This document shows, in pieces, positions 15,857 to 23,383 of a stretch of 25,937 nucleotides of DNA (positions within the stretch are counted from its first letter, which is position 1; the number at the start of each line of letters is the position of its first letter). Source of the DNA: CAYGAM01 sp964347915 (GTDB lineage: Archaea > Thermoproteota > Nitrososphaeria > Nitrososphaerales > Nitrosopumilaceae); NCBI GenBank assembly GCA_964347915.1, contig CAYGAM010000022.1, forward strand, positions 1-25,937, given 5' to 3'. The position numbers and the translations under genes are program-made. A model generated the notes under the pieces. It was given only the letters and a program-made list of their open reading frames with translations. It had not been told where the DNA came from and made no database searches.

Positions 15857-16003
15857 CTATGCATCAGGGTGTCTAGAATCAGAGTTGAGTCCCAGACCAT
15901 TTAAATCTAATCCAGCATCATCATCATAATAAAAGTATTCAAACTTTCTGTATTTTTCGACATCCCATTGGGTCTCAGGATCTGTGTATTCCTTCAATTC
16001 CAT
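15857..16003 (-). CDS. tiny acidic protein, 48 aa (paralogue 1)
   Basis: Starts MELKEYTDPETQWDVEKY, continues RKFEYFYYDDDAGLDLNGLG and ends LNSDSRHPDA. It shares the pattern DPE-x2-WD-x2-KY-x2-FEY-x2-Y-x-DDD, then LD, GL and PD near the end, with the 46-aa protein at 16222-16362. No cysteines or membrane segment; very acidic and Tyr-rich. A strong TATA box is centred 26 nt before the ATG. Same strand as the proteinase pseudogene 142 bp downstream. No family recognised. The acidic nature would suit an inhibitor, antitoxin or DNA mimic, but that is speculation. Confidence 0.68.
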   Translation of the reverse strand: MELKEYTDPETQWDVEKYRKFEYFYYDDDAGLDLNGLGLNSDSRHPDA

Positions 16004-16023
16004 GCTGACAATACTTTGCCGTA

Positions 16024-16032
16024 CTATATAAG
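16024..16032 (-). promoter_or_regulatory. TATA box of tiny acidic paralogue 1
   Basis: Minus-strand cttatatag preceded by ttgaa, about 26 nt before the ATG at 16003. The same acttatat core precedes paralogue 2. Confidence 0.65.
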
Positions 16033-16043
16033 TTCAATGTCAA

Positions 16044-16196
16044 AGGGTTCTGTAACATAATCGTGATATAGAATGTGCCTGCCTTAGTCTTACGCGTGCG
16101 CGTCCGCAACAATGCTGGCCAGCACACAAAATCTAGGCACAATCGCAATAAAAACATATCATTGAATTTCATATCCCGATTATGTTACAGAACCCT
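16044..16196. mobile_element. MITE, 153 bp, with about 31-bp terminal inverted repeats
   Basis: The left end reads agggttctgtaacataatcg then tgatatagaat. The right end, reverse-complemented, reads agggttctgtaacataatcg then ggatatgaaat. The outer 20 bases are identical. The interior is too short to encode a transposase, so the element is non-autonomous. It lies between the promoter of paralogue 1 and the 3' end of paralogue 2. No matching full-length IS is in the window; neither transposase here has these ends, though the ends of the IS481 remnant could not be determined. Confidence 0.82.
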
Positions 16197-16221
16197 AAAT
16201 TCAGGTATGATGAATTTATGG

Positions 16222-16362
16222 TTAATCGTCAGGTTTTCCAGAATGGGAGGCTAGCCACAACCCTCTTGGATCCAATTTGTCATCATCAAAATAATCATAG
16301 TATTCAAAATTCCAGTATTTATCAATGTCCCAGAGCTGTTCAGGGTCTATATCTTCTGCCAT
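16222..16362 (-). CDS. tiny acidic protein, 46 aa (paralogue 2)
   Basis: Starts MAEDIDPEQLWDIDKYWN, continues FEYYDYFDDDKLDPRGLW and ends LASHSGKPDD; clear paralogue of the 48-aa protein at 15857-16003. The reading frame happens to be open upstream into the IS481-like remnant, but the ATG at 16362 is chosen because the homology starts there and a TATA-like box is centred about 28 nt before it. Function unknown. Confidence 0.66.
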   Translation of the reverse strand: MAEDIDPEQLWDIDKYWNFEYYDYFDDDKLDPRGLWLASHSGKPDD

Positions 16363-16386
16363 CTTATTACTAATGCCACCCCCAAC

Positions 16387-16394
16387 GATATAAG
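16387..16394 (-). promoter_or_regulatory. TATA box of tiny acidic paralogue 2
   Basis: Minus-strand cttatatc within caaacttatatcg, about 28 nt before the ATG at 16362; similar to the box of paralogue 1. Confidence 0.6.
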
Positions 16395-16440
16395 TTTGGT
16401 GTGGAGGAGTTGTAAGCGTATTGTACGGAAATGATGTCGC

Positions 16441-17375
16441 CCAGTCATTTTCGTCTTCCTCCGCCCATTCTGGACTGCCTTCTCGGAGTGCTTTGTTGGC
16501 CATCTTCCTATGGAACGCCTGCCGCGGCGTTTCGCAGTTGTCAAAGTCAAGCTATCTGTGGAGTCGCACCTTGTTGCAATAGTCAACGTAATCTTCAAGG
16601 CTCTTGTAATGTGCCATCTCGTCCTCCCGTGTTCTAAGCCGCCGTTCCAGCTTGCCGTTTGTCTGCGGATGATACGGCCTCATGGTGATCAGCATGATAT
16701 TGTGCTTTATCAGCTCATTTTCAAACGCGGTAGGCGTCCACTTTGATTTTGGTCCGTCCATTTTTCCCGCCGCAAAACACCGGCCATTGTCCGACAGCAT
16801 TTGGATTGGACTTTCAAATTCTCGTATTGTTTTGCGCAGAACCAGAGATGCATTATTCAATGCTGCATGCTAGAATATTCCAAATCCGGTGATGCGCCTT
16901 GATGCATCATCCAAAAAAACCGCTAAATTGGAATTTTTTGGGCGTAAATTTTTTGGCATGTGCCGGTCTGCGCGCCGCATTGAGTTGGAATGCTTGCGTT
17001 CATATCGCATCTGCTTGCGCCTTTTTGGCTTGCAGGCGACGGCGTTATCTGACCATTCTCCTGTATGATTTTGTACGCTTCATAGCAGATTATATTTTGA
17101 CCATCGTCTTTCAGTCGCTGTGCGGCATAGTGCGCGCCCGTCTTTTCTTTTTTGCAGTGCCAAAGTACCACGAGCATTTTCTCTTTTGCTGTCTGAACTG
17201 GTTTTCTTCCTGGCAAGCCGGGCGTGTGCGGCGTACCGGTTCTGCAAAATTCTGCATACGAGCGCTGAATGCGTCTTTGCGAGACGGCAGTCTCTGCCGC
17301 AATTTCGGATGCCTTTCGTCCTTTCTTGCACTCTTGTATTGCGCATAGTATCTTCTTGCCTGTCAGTCTAGTCAT
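16441..17375 (-). pseudogene. IS481-like transposase with a frameshift and two in-frame TAG
   Basis: The N-terminal part starts MTRLTGKKILCAIQECKKG (ATG 17375) and has a helix-turn-helix (KASEIAAETAVSQRRIQRSY). A frameshift near 17030-17045 leads to a second frame with RYERKHSNSMRRADRH (first catalytic Asp region), VFLDDASRRITGFGIF, TAG at 16870-16872, then HAALNNASLVLRKTI, LSDNGRCF (second Asp), RPYHPQTNGKLERRLR (Glu), KVRLHR, TAG at 16552-16554, and LDFDNCETPRQAFHRK. The segments line up as one integrase-core transposase. Related proteins suggest Glu and Ser at the two TAG positions. Inactive as written. It ends just upstream of tiny acidic paralogue 2. Confidence 0.83.
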
Positions 17376-17510
17376 TTCTTTTGCTGATCTGTGGAGCTTA
17401 AAGCAGCCTCTTGCATGCCACCTGGCTGCCAAGCAGCATAATTTTCTCACATTGCAAACAAAATCGCCCATAGAAAATTAAAAATACATACCAAAATACC
17501 CACAGATCAA

Positions 17511-17789
17511 ATGAGCACGGCTGCCGGCTACCTGAAGATCAATTGTACAGAACGCGACAGAGCCAGAATGATTGCAGTAGAGGCAATGGCAAAGATCAGC
17601 AAGCACGGCAAGACTATGCTGGTAGCTAGAGGCAACGCCATACCAAATGCAGTAGGCGTTGCAAACATTGTAACAAAGATGCTCATGAAAGGAAAGGCAA
17701 AGATAGAAGCCGTCAAAGTGGACAGCATTGAGCCCGAAGGCATGGGCAGGATGATATCTACGATTGAAATAACGCTGGCGCGAACTTAG
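17511..17789 (+). CDS. albA: DNA/RNA-binding protein Alba
   Basis: Abundant archaeal chromatin protein that also binds RNA, dimeric. 92 aa, typical length: EAMAKISKHGKTMLVARGNA, IPNAVGVANIVTKMLMKGKA and a final strand GMGRMISTIEITLA. The classical lysine pair near residue 16-17 of crenarchaeal Alba is not evident in INCTERDRARM. TATA-like attaaaaata (17477-17486) is about 28 nt before the ATG. The stop codon overlaps the convergent HTH gene by 4 bp (TTAG). Confidence 0.95.
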   Translation: MSTAAGYLKINCTERDRARMIAVEAMAKISKHGKTMLVARGNAIPNAVGVANIVTKMLMKGKAKIEAVKVDSIEPEGMGRMISTIEITLART

Positions 17790-18202
17790 TATATCCCCGA
17801 GCCGCCCCGAAGAAGCATGTTTTCGCACTCTTTGCAGATTTTTTCATCTATGTTGGATTCCAGTTTGTGGTGTATGTCGCATATGAGCAGGCTGGATTTT
17901 ATGTAGTTGCACAGTCCGATAAACTTTGCAAGATTGGCCGGAGTGTACGCCATATCAGATGCCAGATCAGAGCTAAGATCGTCTATCAATTTTGAGACAT
18001 GCTGATCGGCCAAAAGCTTGTCAATCAGTTGCTGATCTCCCCGTATGCCGCGTATGTAGTTGCTTACGGCGGCCTGGGTGACTCCCAGCATCTTGGATAT
18101 TTCGTCCTCGCGAATATTATACTCGCGAGCAAGCCGCTTGGAGAGTATTGCCCGCAATGCAGGAATCAGGCTCTTTGACTCAATTTCTGCAGGCAGGAGC
18201 AT
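17786..18202 (-). CDS. HTH transcriptional regulator (XRE-like, COG2522-type)
   Basis: 138 aa. Residues about 25-52 form a helix-turn-helix: LAREYNIREDEISKMLGVTQ then AAVSNYIRGIRGD. The C-terminus carries conserved Cys/His, CDIHHKLE and ICKECENML, possibly a metal or redox sensor. Archaeal proteins of this type are predicted regulators, some fused to thiamine-biosynthesis domains; here no such domain is present, so the ligand is unknown. TATA-like acttttaaat (18225-18234) is centred 27 nt before the ATG. Convergent with albA, stops overlapping. The region 18235-18425 upstream holds no recognised gene. Confidence 0.83.
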   Translation of the reverse strand: MLLPAEIESKSLIPALRAILSKRLAREYNIREDEISKMLGVTQAAVSNYIRGIRGDQQLIDKLLADQHVSKLIDDLSSDLASDMAYTPANLAKFIGLCNYIKSSLLICDIHHKLESNIDEKICKECENMLLRGGSGIY

Positions 18203-18455
18203 ATATTCATATATTTTGCAAGGAATTTAAAAGTATATCTTTGCGTGCGGGAATTGCAGAGTACTAGAATTGCTGCGCTCTGGAATGATTGTAAGTCAGG
18301 CTTTCACGCAGGGGCGAATCGGTTTTTCGCGCACGATCAGGATTTGCCGGCGCTGTCTGCCATGTTGCAAAGCCTGTGCGCAAGCTGTTTTTGACGCGCT
18401 GTCATCCGGCAATAAGACCGCCAACACATTATAGGCATGACAGCGCACTGCTGGC

Positions 18456-19421
18456 ATGGCTGAAAAAGAGCCGCGCGTGCCGGATCATACAATTTTGGCT
18501 GTCAGAGAAGCGCTAAAGGAGGCTGTTGCTTCATGCAATGCTTCTGCTGTCTGCCTCTCAGGAGGCCTTGACAGCACCATTGCGGCATATCATGCAAAAG
18601 AGATGTCCCCTCGCGGCATTGCTGTAATTGCAAAGGACTATGTTGCTACAGATCTTGCATACTGTCAGATAGCTTCAAGCAGGCTGAATGTGCCGCTCAA
18701 GATAATATGGGCAAGCGACGGAGATATTCTAGACGCAATTGAGGCAGTGATAAGAATACTGGGCAGCTTTAATGACATTGAGATCAGAAACGCTGCCGTA
18801 ATCTACATTGCAGTCAAGTCCCTGAAAGAAGCAGGAACGCGCAGAGTCATAACCGGAGACGGCGCAGACGAGCTTTTTGCAGGATATGACTTTCTCGCAA
18901 AAAAGAGCGGCGCCGAACTAGAATCAGAGCTTGGCAGAATGCGAAGAATAATGCGCTTTCCGTCACAAAAGATCGGCGGCGCGCTCGGAGTAAGCGTGGC
19001 GTCTCCATACCTGGATGAGAAAGTGATCGAGATTTCAAAGCAGGCATCCGGCCTGGCTGTGGGAAAAAGAGGCGGCACTGTGTTTGGCAAATGGGTCCTG
19101 CGCATATCGTACGAGGGCTTGATTCCAGACAGCATTGCGTGGCGAGCAAAATCCCCCATGCAGGACGGCGCCGGAACTGCCGCCATGTCAGGCATGCTGG
19201 ATGCGGTGATTCCAGATCAGCTCTTTGCAGAAAGGCGCGCCCACATACAAGACGAGGACGGCGTCATGCTGCGGACAAAGGAATCACTGCACTACTATGA
19301 AATATTTCGGCGGCACTATGCAGCTCCGCGCGGAAGAACGGACCACAAATGTCCGCAGTGCAGTTACGACATAGAACAGGATTCCCGATTTTGCAGAATG
19401 TGCGGCGCCTTTCCTGTCTAA
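18456..19421 (+). CDS. asparagine-synthase-like ATP-pyrophosphatase with C-terminal zinc ribbon
   Basis: 321 aa. The PP-loop AVCLSGGLDSTIAAYHA (about residues 28-44) and ITGDGADELFAGYDFLAKK are the asparagine synthetase B synthetase-domain signatures for aspartate adenylation. The N-terminal glutaminase domain of AsnB is absent, so the protein would need ammonia directly or a partner amidotransferase. The C-terminus has a two-CxxC zinc ribbon (CPQCSYDIEQDSRFCRMCGA) not normally part of AsnB. Asparagine or a related amide transfer is the likely reaction; the ribbon might bind RNA or a partner protein (inference). ATG 18456 has TATA-like acattatagg (18426-18435) 26 nt upstream. The stop overlaps the convergent YHS gene. 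Confidence 0.88.
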   Translation: MAEKEPRVPDHTILAVREALKEAVASCNASAVCLSGGLDSTIAAYHAKEMSPRGIAVIAKDYVATDLAYCQIASSRLNVPLKIIWASDGDILDAIEAVIRILGSFNDIEIRNAAVIYIAVKSLKEAGTRRVITGDGADELFAGYDFLAKKSGAELESELGRMRRIMRFPSQKIGGALGVSVASPYLDEKVIEISKQASGLAVGKRGGTVFGKWVLRISYEGLIPDSIAWRAKSPMQDGAGTAAMSGMLDAVIPDQLFAERRAHIQDEDGVMLRTKESLHYYEIFRRHYAAPRGRTDHKCPQCSYDIEQDSRFCRMCGAFPV

Positions 19422-19564
19422 ACCTTGTTTTTCCATTTGTGGGGCTTTTTGAGGAAAATTTTGAGGCACCCGTTGCAGCAGAAAAAGTATTTTTTTCCGT
19501 CGTGCTCATGCAGCATTGCCAGATCTTCATCAAGTTCGATTCCGCATACCGGATCAACAGGCAT
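19418..19564 (-). CDS. YHS-domain metal-binding protein, 48 aa
   Basis: A single YHS/TRASH-like domain: VDPVCGIELDEDLAMLHEHD, GKKYFFCCNGCLKIF, ending KKPHKWKNKV. Cysteines in PVCG and FCCNGC are typical metal ligands; such domains occur in copper-handling proteins and sensors (family knowledge). The frame is open further upstream, but the start at 19564 (MPVDPVC) is chosen for the family N-terminus and the TATA box centred about 28 nt before it. Convergent with the asparagine-synthase-like gene, sharing 4 bp (CTAA) at the stops. Confidence 0.87.
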   Translation of the reverse strand: MPVDPVCGIELDEDLAMLHEHDGKKYFFCCNGCLKIFLKKPHKWKNKV

Positions 19565-19586
19565 GAATGCGAGATGACAAAATTCT

Positions 19587-19597
19587 AATTTATACAT
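19587..19597 (-). promoter_or_regulatory. TATA box of the YHS gene
   Basis: Minus-strand atgtataaatt, about 28 nt before the ATG at 19564. It decides the short start. Confidence 0.65.
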
Positions 19598-19648
19598 TTG
19601 TTGCAAGGCAAATGTTCTAGCATGCTGCAAATATGCCAGATATGGCGA

Positions 19649-19690
19649 CATTGCCGCCAAAAAGCAACGAGATATGCATTATGTTTCTGC
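19649..19690 (-). repeat. dispersed repeat, diverged copy D
   Basis: On the minus strand it contains tcgttgctttttggcggcaat, against tcgttgatttttggcgacaat in copy C (two mismatches in 21); the remainder is more diverged. It lies upstream of the YHS gene promoter. Confidence 0.45.
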
Positions 19691-19727
19691 CCTGCTGACA
19701 TTGTTTTGAAACTGGAGTAAGCCGCAA

Positions 19728-20450
19728 TCAGAAAAAGCCCCCAAAGTCAATGCCGCCGCCATCCATTCCATAATCATAGCTGTCGTACGACGGCGCCATG
19801 TTTATTGTTCCGATTTCTCCTGAAAACGGAACATCGTTTATGCCTGCATCAAGCATCATCGCACTCAAGAGCGCTCCGTTTGCAAATCCAAAAAGCAAAA
19901 ACATGGGCATCATTAACAGATCTTGCTTAGACTGTTCAGCAAACGCTTCCATGTCTCCTTTATCGCGCATTTCTTTTAATTTCAGCCATGCTACTTTTGT
20001 TTTTTCTCTCTGCTGCTGCAGGTGCTCCAATCCAAGCGGAGTAAGATGCGGCTTTGAATATTTCTTGCCATGAGTTAATTCTTTCATTCTGCTGTTGATG
20101 TCGACAAATTCGCCATACTTTGTAACTTTTTCCAGCCTGTCCTTGTACGCCTTGTACTGCACGGAATCGTAAAACTCCTGCAATTTTTCGCGCTCGTCTA
20201 TGTCCAAGTCATGCCTCCATTTGATCATACCGCAGTAATGCAGTTTTTCTGCTGCGGTCAGGTATCGCATGGTGCCGATTTTGATGGATGCCATAAAATT
20301 TTCCCGCCGTATTGCTTCCAGTACGACATAATCCCATAGATCGAAATTTTCTATCATGTCTCTGATTTCTTTTTCATTTTTCTCTTTTACTGCGATTTTT
20401 TCTTCGTCTGTCAAATCCTTCTCACGCATGGCCTTTGCTTTATCCCGCAT
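19728..20450 (-). CDS. hypothetical 240-aa charged protein with C-terminal hydrophobic and Gly-rich segments
   Basis: No family recognised. The N-terminal 180 residues are charged and helical (MRDKAKAMREKDLTDEEKIA, EKLQEFYDSVQYKAYKDRLE). A winged-helix-like PHLTPLGLEHLQQQREKTK follows, then a hydrophobic segment MMPMFLLFGFANGALLSAMM (possible membrane helix), and a Tyr/Gly/Asp-rich tail (YDSYDYGMDGGGIDFGGFF). ATG 20450 has TATA-like aaatataaag (20468-20477) about 23 nt upstream. It lies directly downstream of res on the same strand but has its own promoter, so it may not belong to the restriction system. 20451-20641 has no other gene. Confidence 0.68.
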   Translation of the reverse strand: MRDKAKAMREKDLTDEEKIAVKEKNEKEIRDMIENFDLWDYVVLEAIRRENFMASIKIGTMRYLTAAEKLHYCGMIKWRHDLDIDEREKLQEFYDSVQYKAYKDRLEKVTKYGEFVDINSRMKELTHGKKYSKPHLTPLGLEHLQQQREKTKVAWLKLKEMRDKGDMEAFAEQSKQDLLMMPMFLLFGFANGALLSAMMLDAGINDVPFSGEIGTINMAPSYDSYDYGMDGGGIDFGGFF

Positions 20451-20641
20451 CCTGTGCAGATATTAGTCTTTATATTTATCAAATGAATATCGATCCGTAG
20501 TCAGCATGACTGCAATTGCAATATAGTCTTTGAGATTCGATCATAAAACAGGGCAGGCAGTATTCGCGGCTTTGTATTTCGAACATGCATCTGCATCCAA
20601 TTTTTCTTAAGATCAGGCACGGATGTGGAGTCGACGCCACA

Positions 20642-23383
20642 TTACAGTCGTTTTGCATGCTCAAATGCAGAAGAGGCTGCTTTTGCATGCTTTGCAATGA
20701 TTCCTTTAACGTCGCCTGGTCGGAACGCAACATCGCAAGTCCATGTCCCGTACCTGCCGCTGCGGTTTACTGCATCTGTCCATTTTTGAAGATATTCCCG
20801 CTTTGTTTTGTCGCGGTCCGTATCCTGTCCCTTGATCTCCAGCACCAGCATGACATTGTTTTTGAGCTTTACTAAAAAGTCTGGAAGATAGTCCCACACT
20901 GTTCCTTCGTACAGATATTTTATTACGAAGCCAAGATGATCGTTCTTGACCCACGATATCACGCTGCTGCTCCGATCAAAGTCATGCATTGCATTGAGCT
21001 CCCAGCCAGAGTCATGCGGCGCCAGCCGAATATGAGATTTTTTGGTATGTTCGGTGGGTTTTCTGGTGTACCACATGCGCATGTCTGACGTAGATTTTAC
21101 AGGTTTTGTTCGATTAAGAGTGATCCACTCATTTGTCTTGCTCCCGCTTGTTATCCATTTCCAGACATGACTTACTACTTTGCCCATATTGAACAGAATG
21201 GCCATCTTTTTGCGCAGCTCATCATTCTCCAGAATATCAACTACATTGATCTTTTCTGATTCAACAAACTTTTCAACTATCTTTACAATCTGGGCTATCA
21301 GAACATCCTTGTTTCCCTTCCAGTTTGGTGATATTTTTTCATACACATCCTTGGATGCTATAAACACTATTCTTTGCAGCCGGATCTCTTTGTTCAGCTT
21401 GCGCAGATTGATTTCAGACATTCGGCTCACGTACGGCTTTCCTTCCAGTACCTGAGCCATGCCGACAGTAGTAGATATTGCATCGCTGCGAATATTCAGA
21501 TCATTCACCTTCTTCCAGTCTACTGTAAGACTTGGCTTGTATTCTGCATCTATTCTGTCTATGTTGGGCCACGATATCTGGTGCTGTATGCGATCTGGAT
21601 CAGGCTCAATGATGGTTGTAGGCGTTGGAGGCGGCGGACCGTTGCCGCTTCCCTCATGCGGCAGAAACGTAAACGGAACCCCAAATACTTTGACATATTC
21701 AGGTCGGCATAGTCCTGTTTCGCCATCAACATCGTATGACCCTCTTCGCAATCCCCGTCCTATGACTTGTTCGCACAGCAGCTGGCTTGAAAATGCACGG
21801 AGGCCCATGATGTGCGTGACATTTTTTGCATCCCATCCCTCAGACAGCATTGCGACTGCAACGATGTTTCGTACTTGTTCTCCTGTTTTTCCCGGTTTTC
21901 CCACTGTGCGAACCCTTTCCCGCAGCTCCTCTTCCTTGCCTGTTCCGGCAGATTCTTGCTCTTCAGCTTTTCTCATCATGACAGAGTCTATGCGCAGTAG
22001 ATGTTCCGGATCTGAGAGTTCGTCAAGCTCAAACTGGTTCTTCTCAAAAGCTTCCATCACTCGCGCCGCAGTACGAGTGTTGTTGCATACGGTAATCATT
22101 ACAGGCGGTATGTCAGAATTGCTCTTATCCCATTCTTTTTTTGTCTCCGTCCAGTCTTGGCCCAGCAGCATGTACGCATTTGTGACTAGATCTGGAAGCT
22201 TCTCATGAGGTTTGGCATTACTGTTGAGATCTGATTTTACTTCGTCGTCCATGTATATGTGATAGAATCTGGATTTGTATTCTTTAGAGAATTTGTGTGA
22301 ATCATCCCGCACCGATATGTTCGGTGTCTTGGTAAGTCCGGATTCAATGGCGTCATTAAGTGAAAAATCGGACACTATCCATCCAAACAGCAGATCTTCC
22401 GTGACATTTTTTCCAGACGGAATGAATGGTGTGGCCGAAAAGTCAAAGCAATGCAGGATTTTTCGCGCTGCATGAATCTTGTCTAGACCTTCGATCCACA
22501 GCTTGTCTCTCTCCAGTTCCTGCTTTGATATGCCCTTTGTTTGGGTTTTGTCGGCCCTGTATGCATGATGGGCCTCGTCGTTTATGACGACTATGTTGCC
22601 CAGATCGTGCTCCAGTATTCTCTTTGCAAACGCGCTGTCGCTTTCTGCGCCAAGCTTGACAACGCCTCTTGTCGAATCCTTTTCTGGAACCAGCGTGTGC
22701 CAGTTGTGCATGATTATGTTTGCGTGTGAGAGCTTTTCTTGGAACGAGCCGTTTGGTATCAGGTTAAATTCATCATATATGCTCTCATCGTCTGACGGAT
22801 GCAGTACTTTGAGTCGCGACTTTACGGTAAGCCCAGGCGCCATCACAAGCATGTTTCGCGAGAATCGGGCATCCTTGGGATAAGCTGCCTTGTTTATTGC
22901 CTGCCATGCAATAGCCATTGCCATCACTATGGTTTTGCCTGTGCCGGTGGCCATCTTGCAACATTGCCTCGCAAAGCTGCCGCCGTCAGACGGTATGCTG
23001 ATTCCCTGCTTTTCTGATTCAGGCGATTCAGTCAGCCATATCAGAGTCTCAATGGCTTCCAGCTGGCAGAAGAACAGTTTGTTGTCACGCGGTTCAGGAT
23101 TATGCCAAAACTCCAGCAGTTGTTTTGTGATGCTTGTGACACCTGGATATCCATTCTGCCTCCAGGCGTCGACTCTCTTGCGTATGCGGTTTACTAGTTC
23201 CAACTCATGAAATATCCCAGGATCATCAAATGTTTTGCTGTCTGGAGTCGCAGTAAGAAATCCAGCAGATCTTCGCTCTTCTACCAAATCAAATTCCCTG
23301 CGGGAGCGATCATACCGCCAGTGGCGCGCCGGCATTTCATATGGACTGCAGACTATGAGGTTGTCTATCTCAGACATTGTCAC
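20642..23383 (-). CDS. res: type III restriction endonuclease, Res subunit
   Basis: 913 aa. Superfamily 2 helicase/translocase plus nuclease; with Mod it cuts DNA after ATP-driven long-range movement between unmethylated sites. Walker A MATGTGKTIVMAMAIAWQ (near residue 145), DEAH box VVINDEAHHAYRA (near 270), motif III DFSATPFIPSG, motif VI QVIGRGLRRGSYD. The C-terminal PD-(D/E)xK nuclease reads YLPDFLVKLKNNVMLVLEIK (D, then E-x-K). Start GTG 23383 overlaps the mod stop (GTGA); an ATG two codons downstream is the alternative. Translation is therefore probably coupled to mod. No lesion visible. Confidence 0.96.
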   Translation of the reverse strand: MTMSEIDNLIVCSPYEMPARHWRYDRSRREFDLVEERRSAGFLTATPDSKTFDDPGIFHELELVNRIRKRVDAWRQNGYPGVTSITKQLLEFWHNPEPRDNKLFFCQLEAIETLIWLTESPESEKQGISIPSDGGSFARQCCKMATGTGKTIVMAMAIAWQAINKAAYPKDARFSRNMLVMAPGLTVKSRLKVLHPSDDESIYDEFNLIPNGSFQEKLSHANIIMHNWHTLVPEKDSTRGVVKLGAESDSAFAKRILEHDLGNIVVINDEAHHAYRADKTQTKGISKQELERDKLWIEGLDKIHAARKILHCFDFSATPFIPSGKNVTEDLLFGWIVSDFSLNDAIESGLTKTPNISVRDDSHKFSKEYKSRFYHIYMDDEVKSDLNSNAKPHEKLPDLVTNAYMLLGQDWTETKKEWDKSNSDIPPVMITVCNNTRTAARVMEAFEKNQFELDELSDPEHLLRIDSVMMRKAEEQESAGTGKEEELRERVRTVGKPGKTGEQVRNIVAVAMLSEGWDAKNVTHIMGLRAFSSQLLCEQVIGRGLRRGSYDVDGETGLCRPEYVKVFGVPFTFLPHEGSGNGPPPPTPTTIIEPDPDRIQHQISWPNIDRIDAEYKPSLTVDWKKVNDLNIRSDAISTTVGMAQVLEGKPYVSRMSEINLRKLNKEIRLQRIVFIASKDVYEKISPNWKGNKDVLIAQIVKIVEKFVESEKINVVDILENDELRKKMAILFNMGKVVSHVWKWITSGSKTNEWITLNRTKPVKSTSDMRMWYTRKPTEHTKKSHIRLAPHDSGWELNAMHDFDRSSSVISWVKNDHLGFVIKYLYEGTVWDYLPDFLVKLKNNVMLVLEIKGQDTDRDKTKREYLQKWTDAVNRSGRYGTWTCDVAFRPGDVKGIIAKHAKAASSAFEHAKRL

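Noticed and set aside
13321..16105. Shared 14-mer agtcttacgcgtgc at about 13321 and inside the MITE at about 16087
   Set aside because: The flanks do not match; a single short match is not enough to call another element copy.
21459..22208. Long plus-strand open frame (249 codons) antisense to res
   Set aside because: It lies fully inside the well-supported res gene, is Ser/Arg-rich as expected for an antisense shadow, and shows no family motif.
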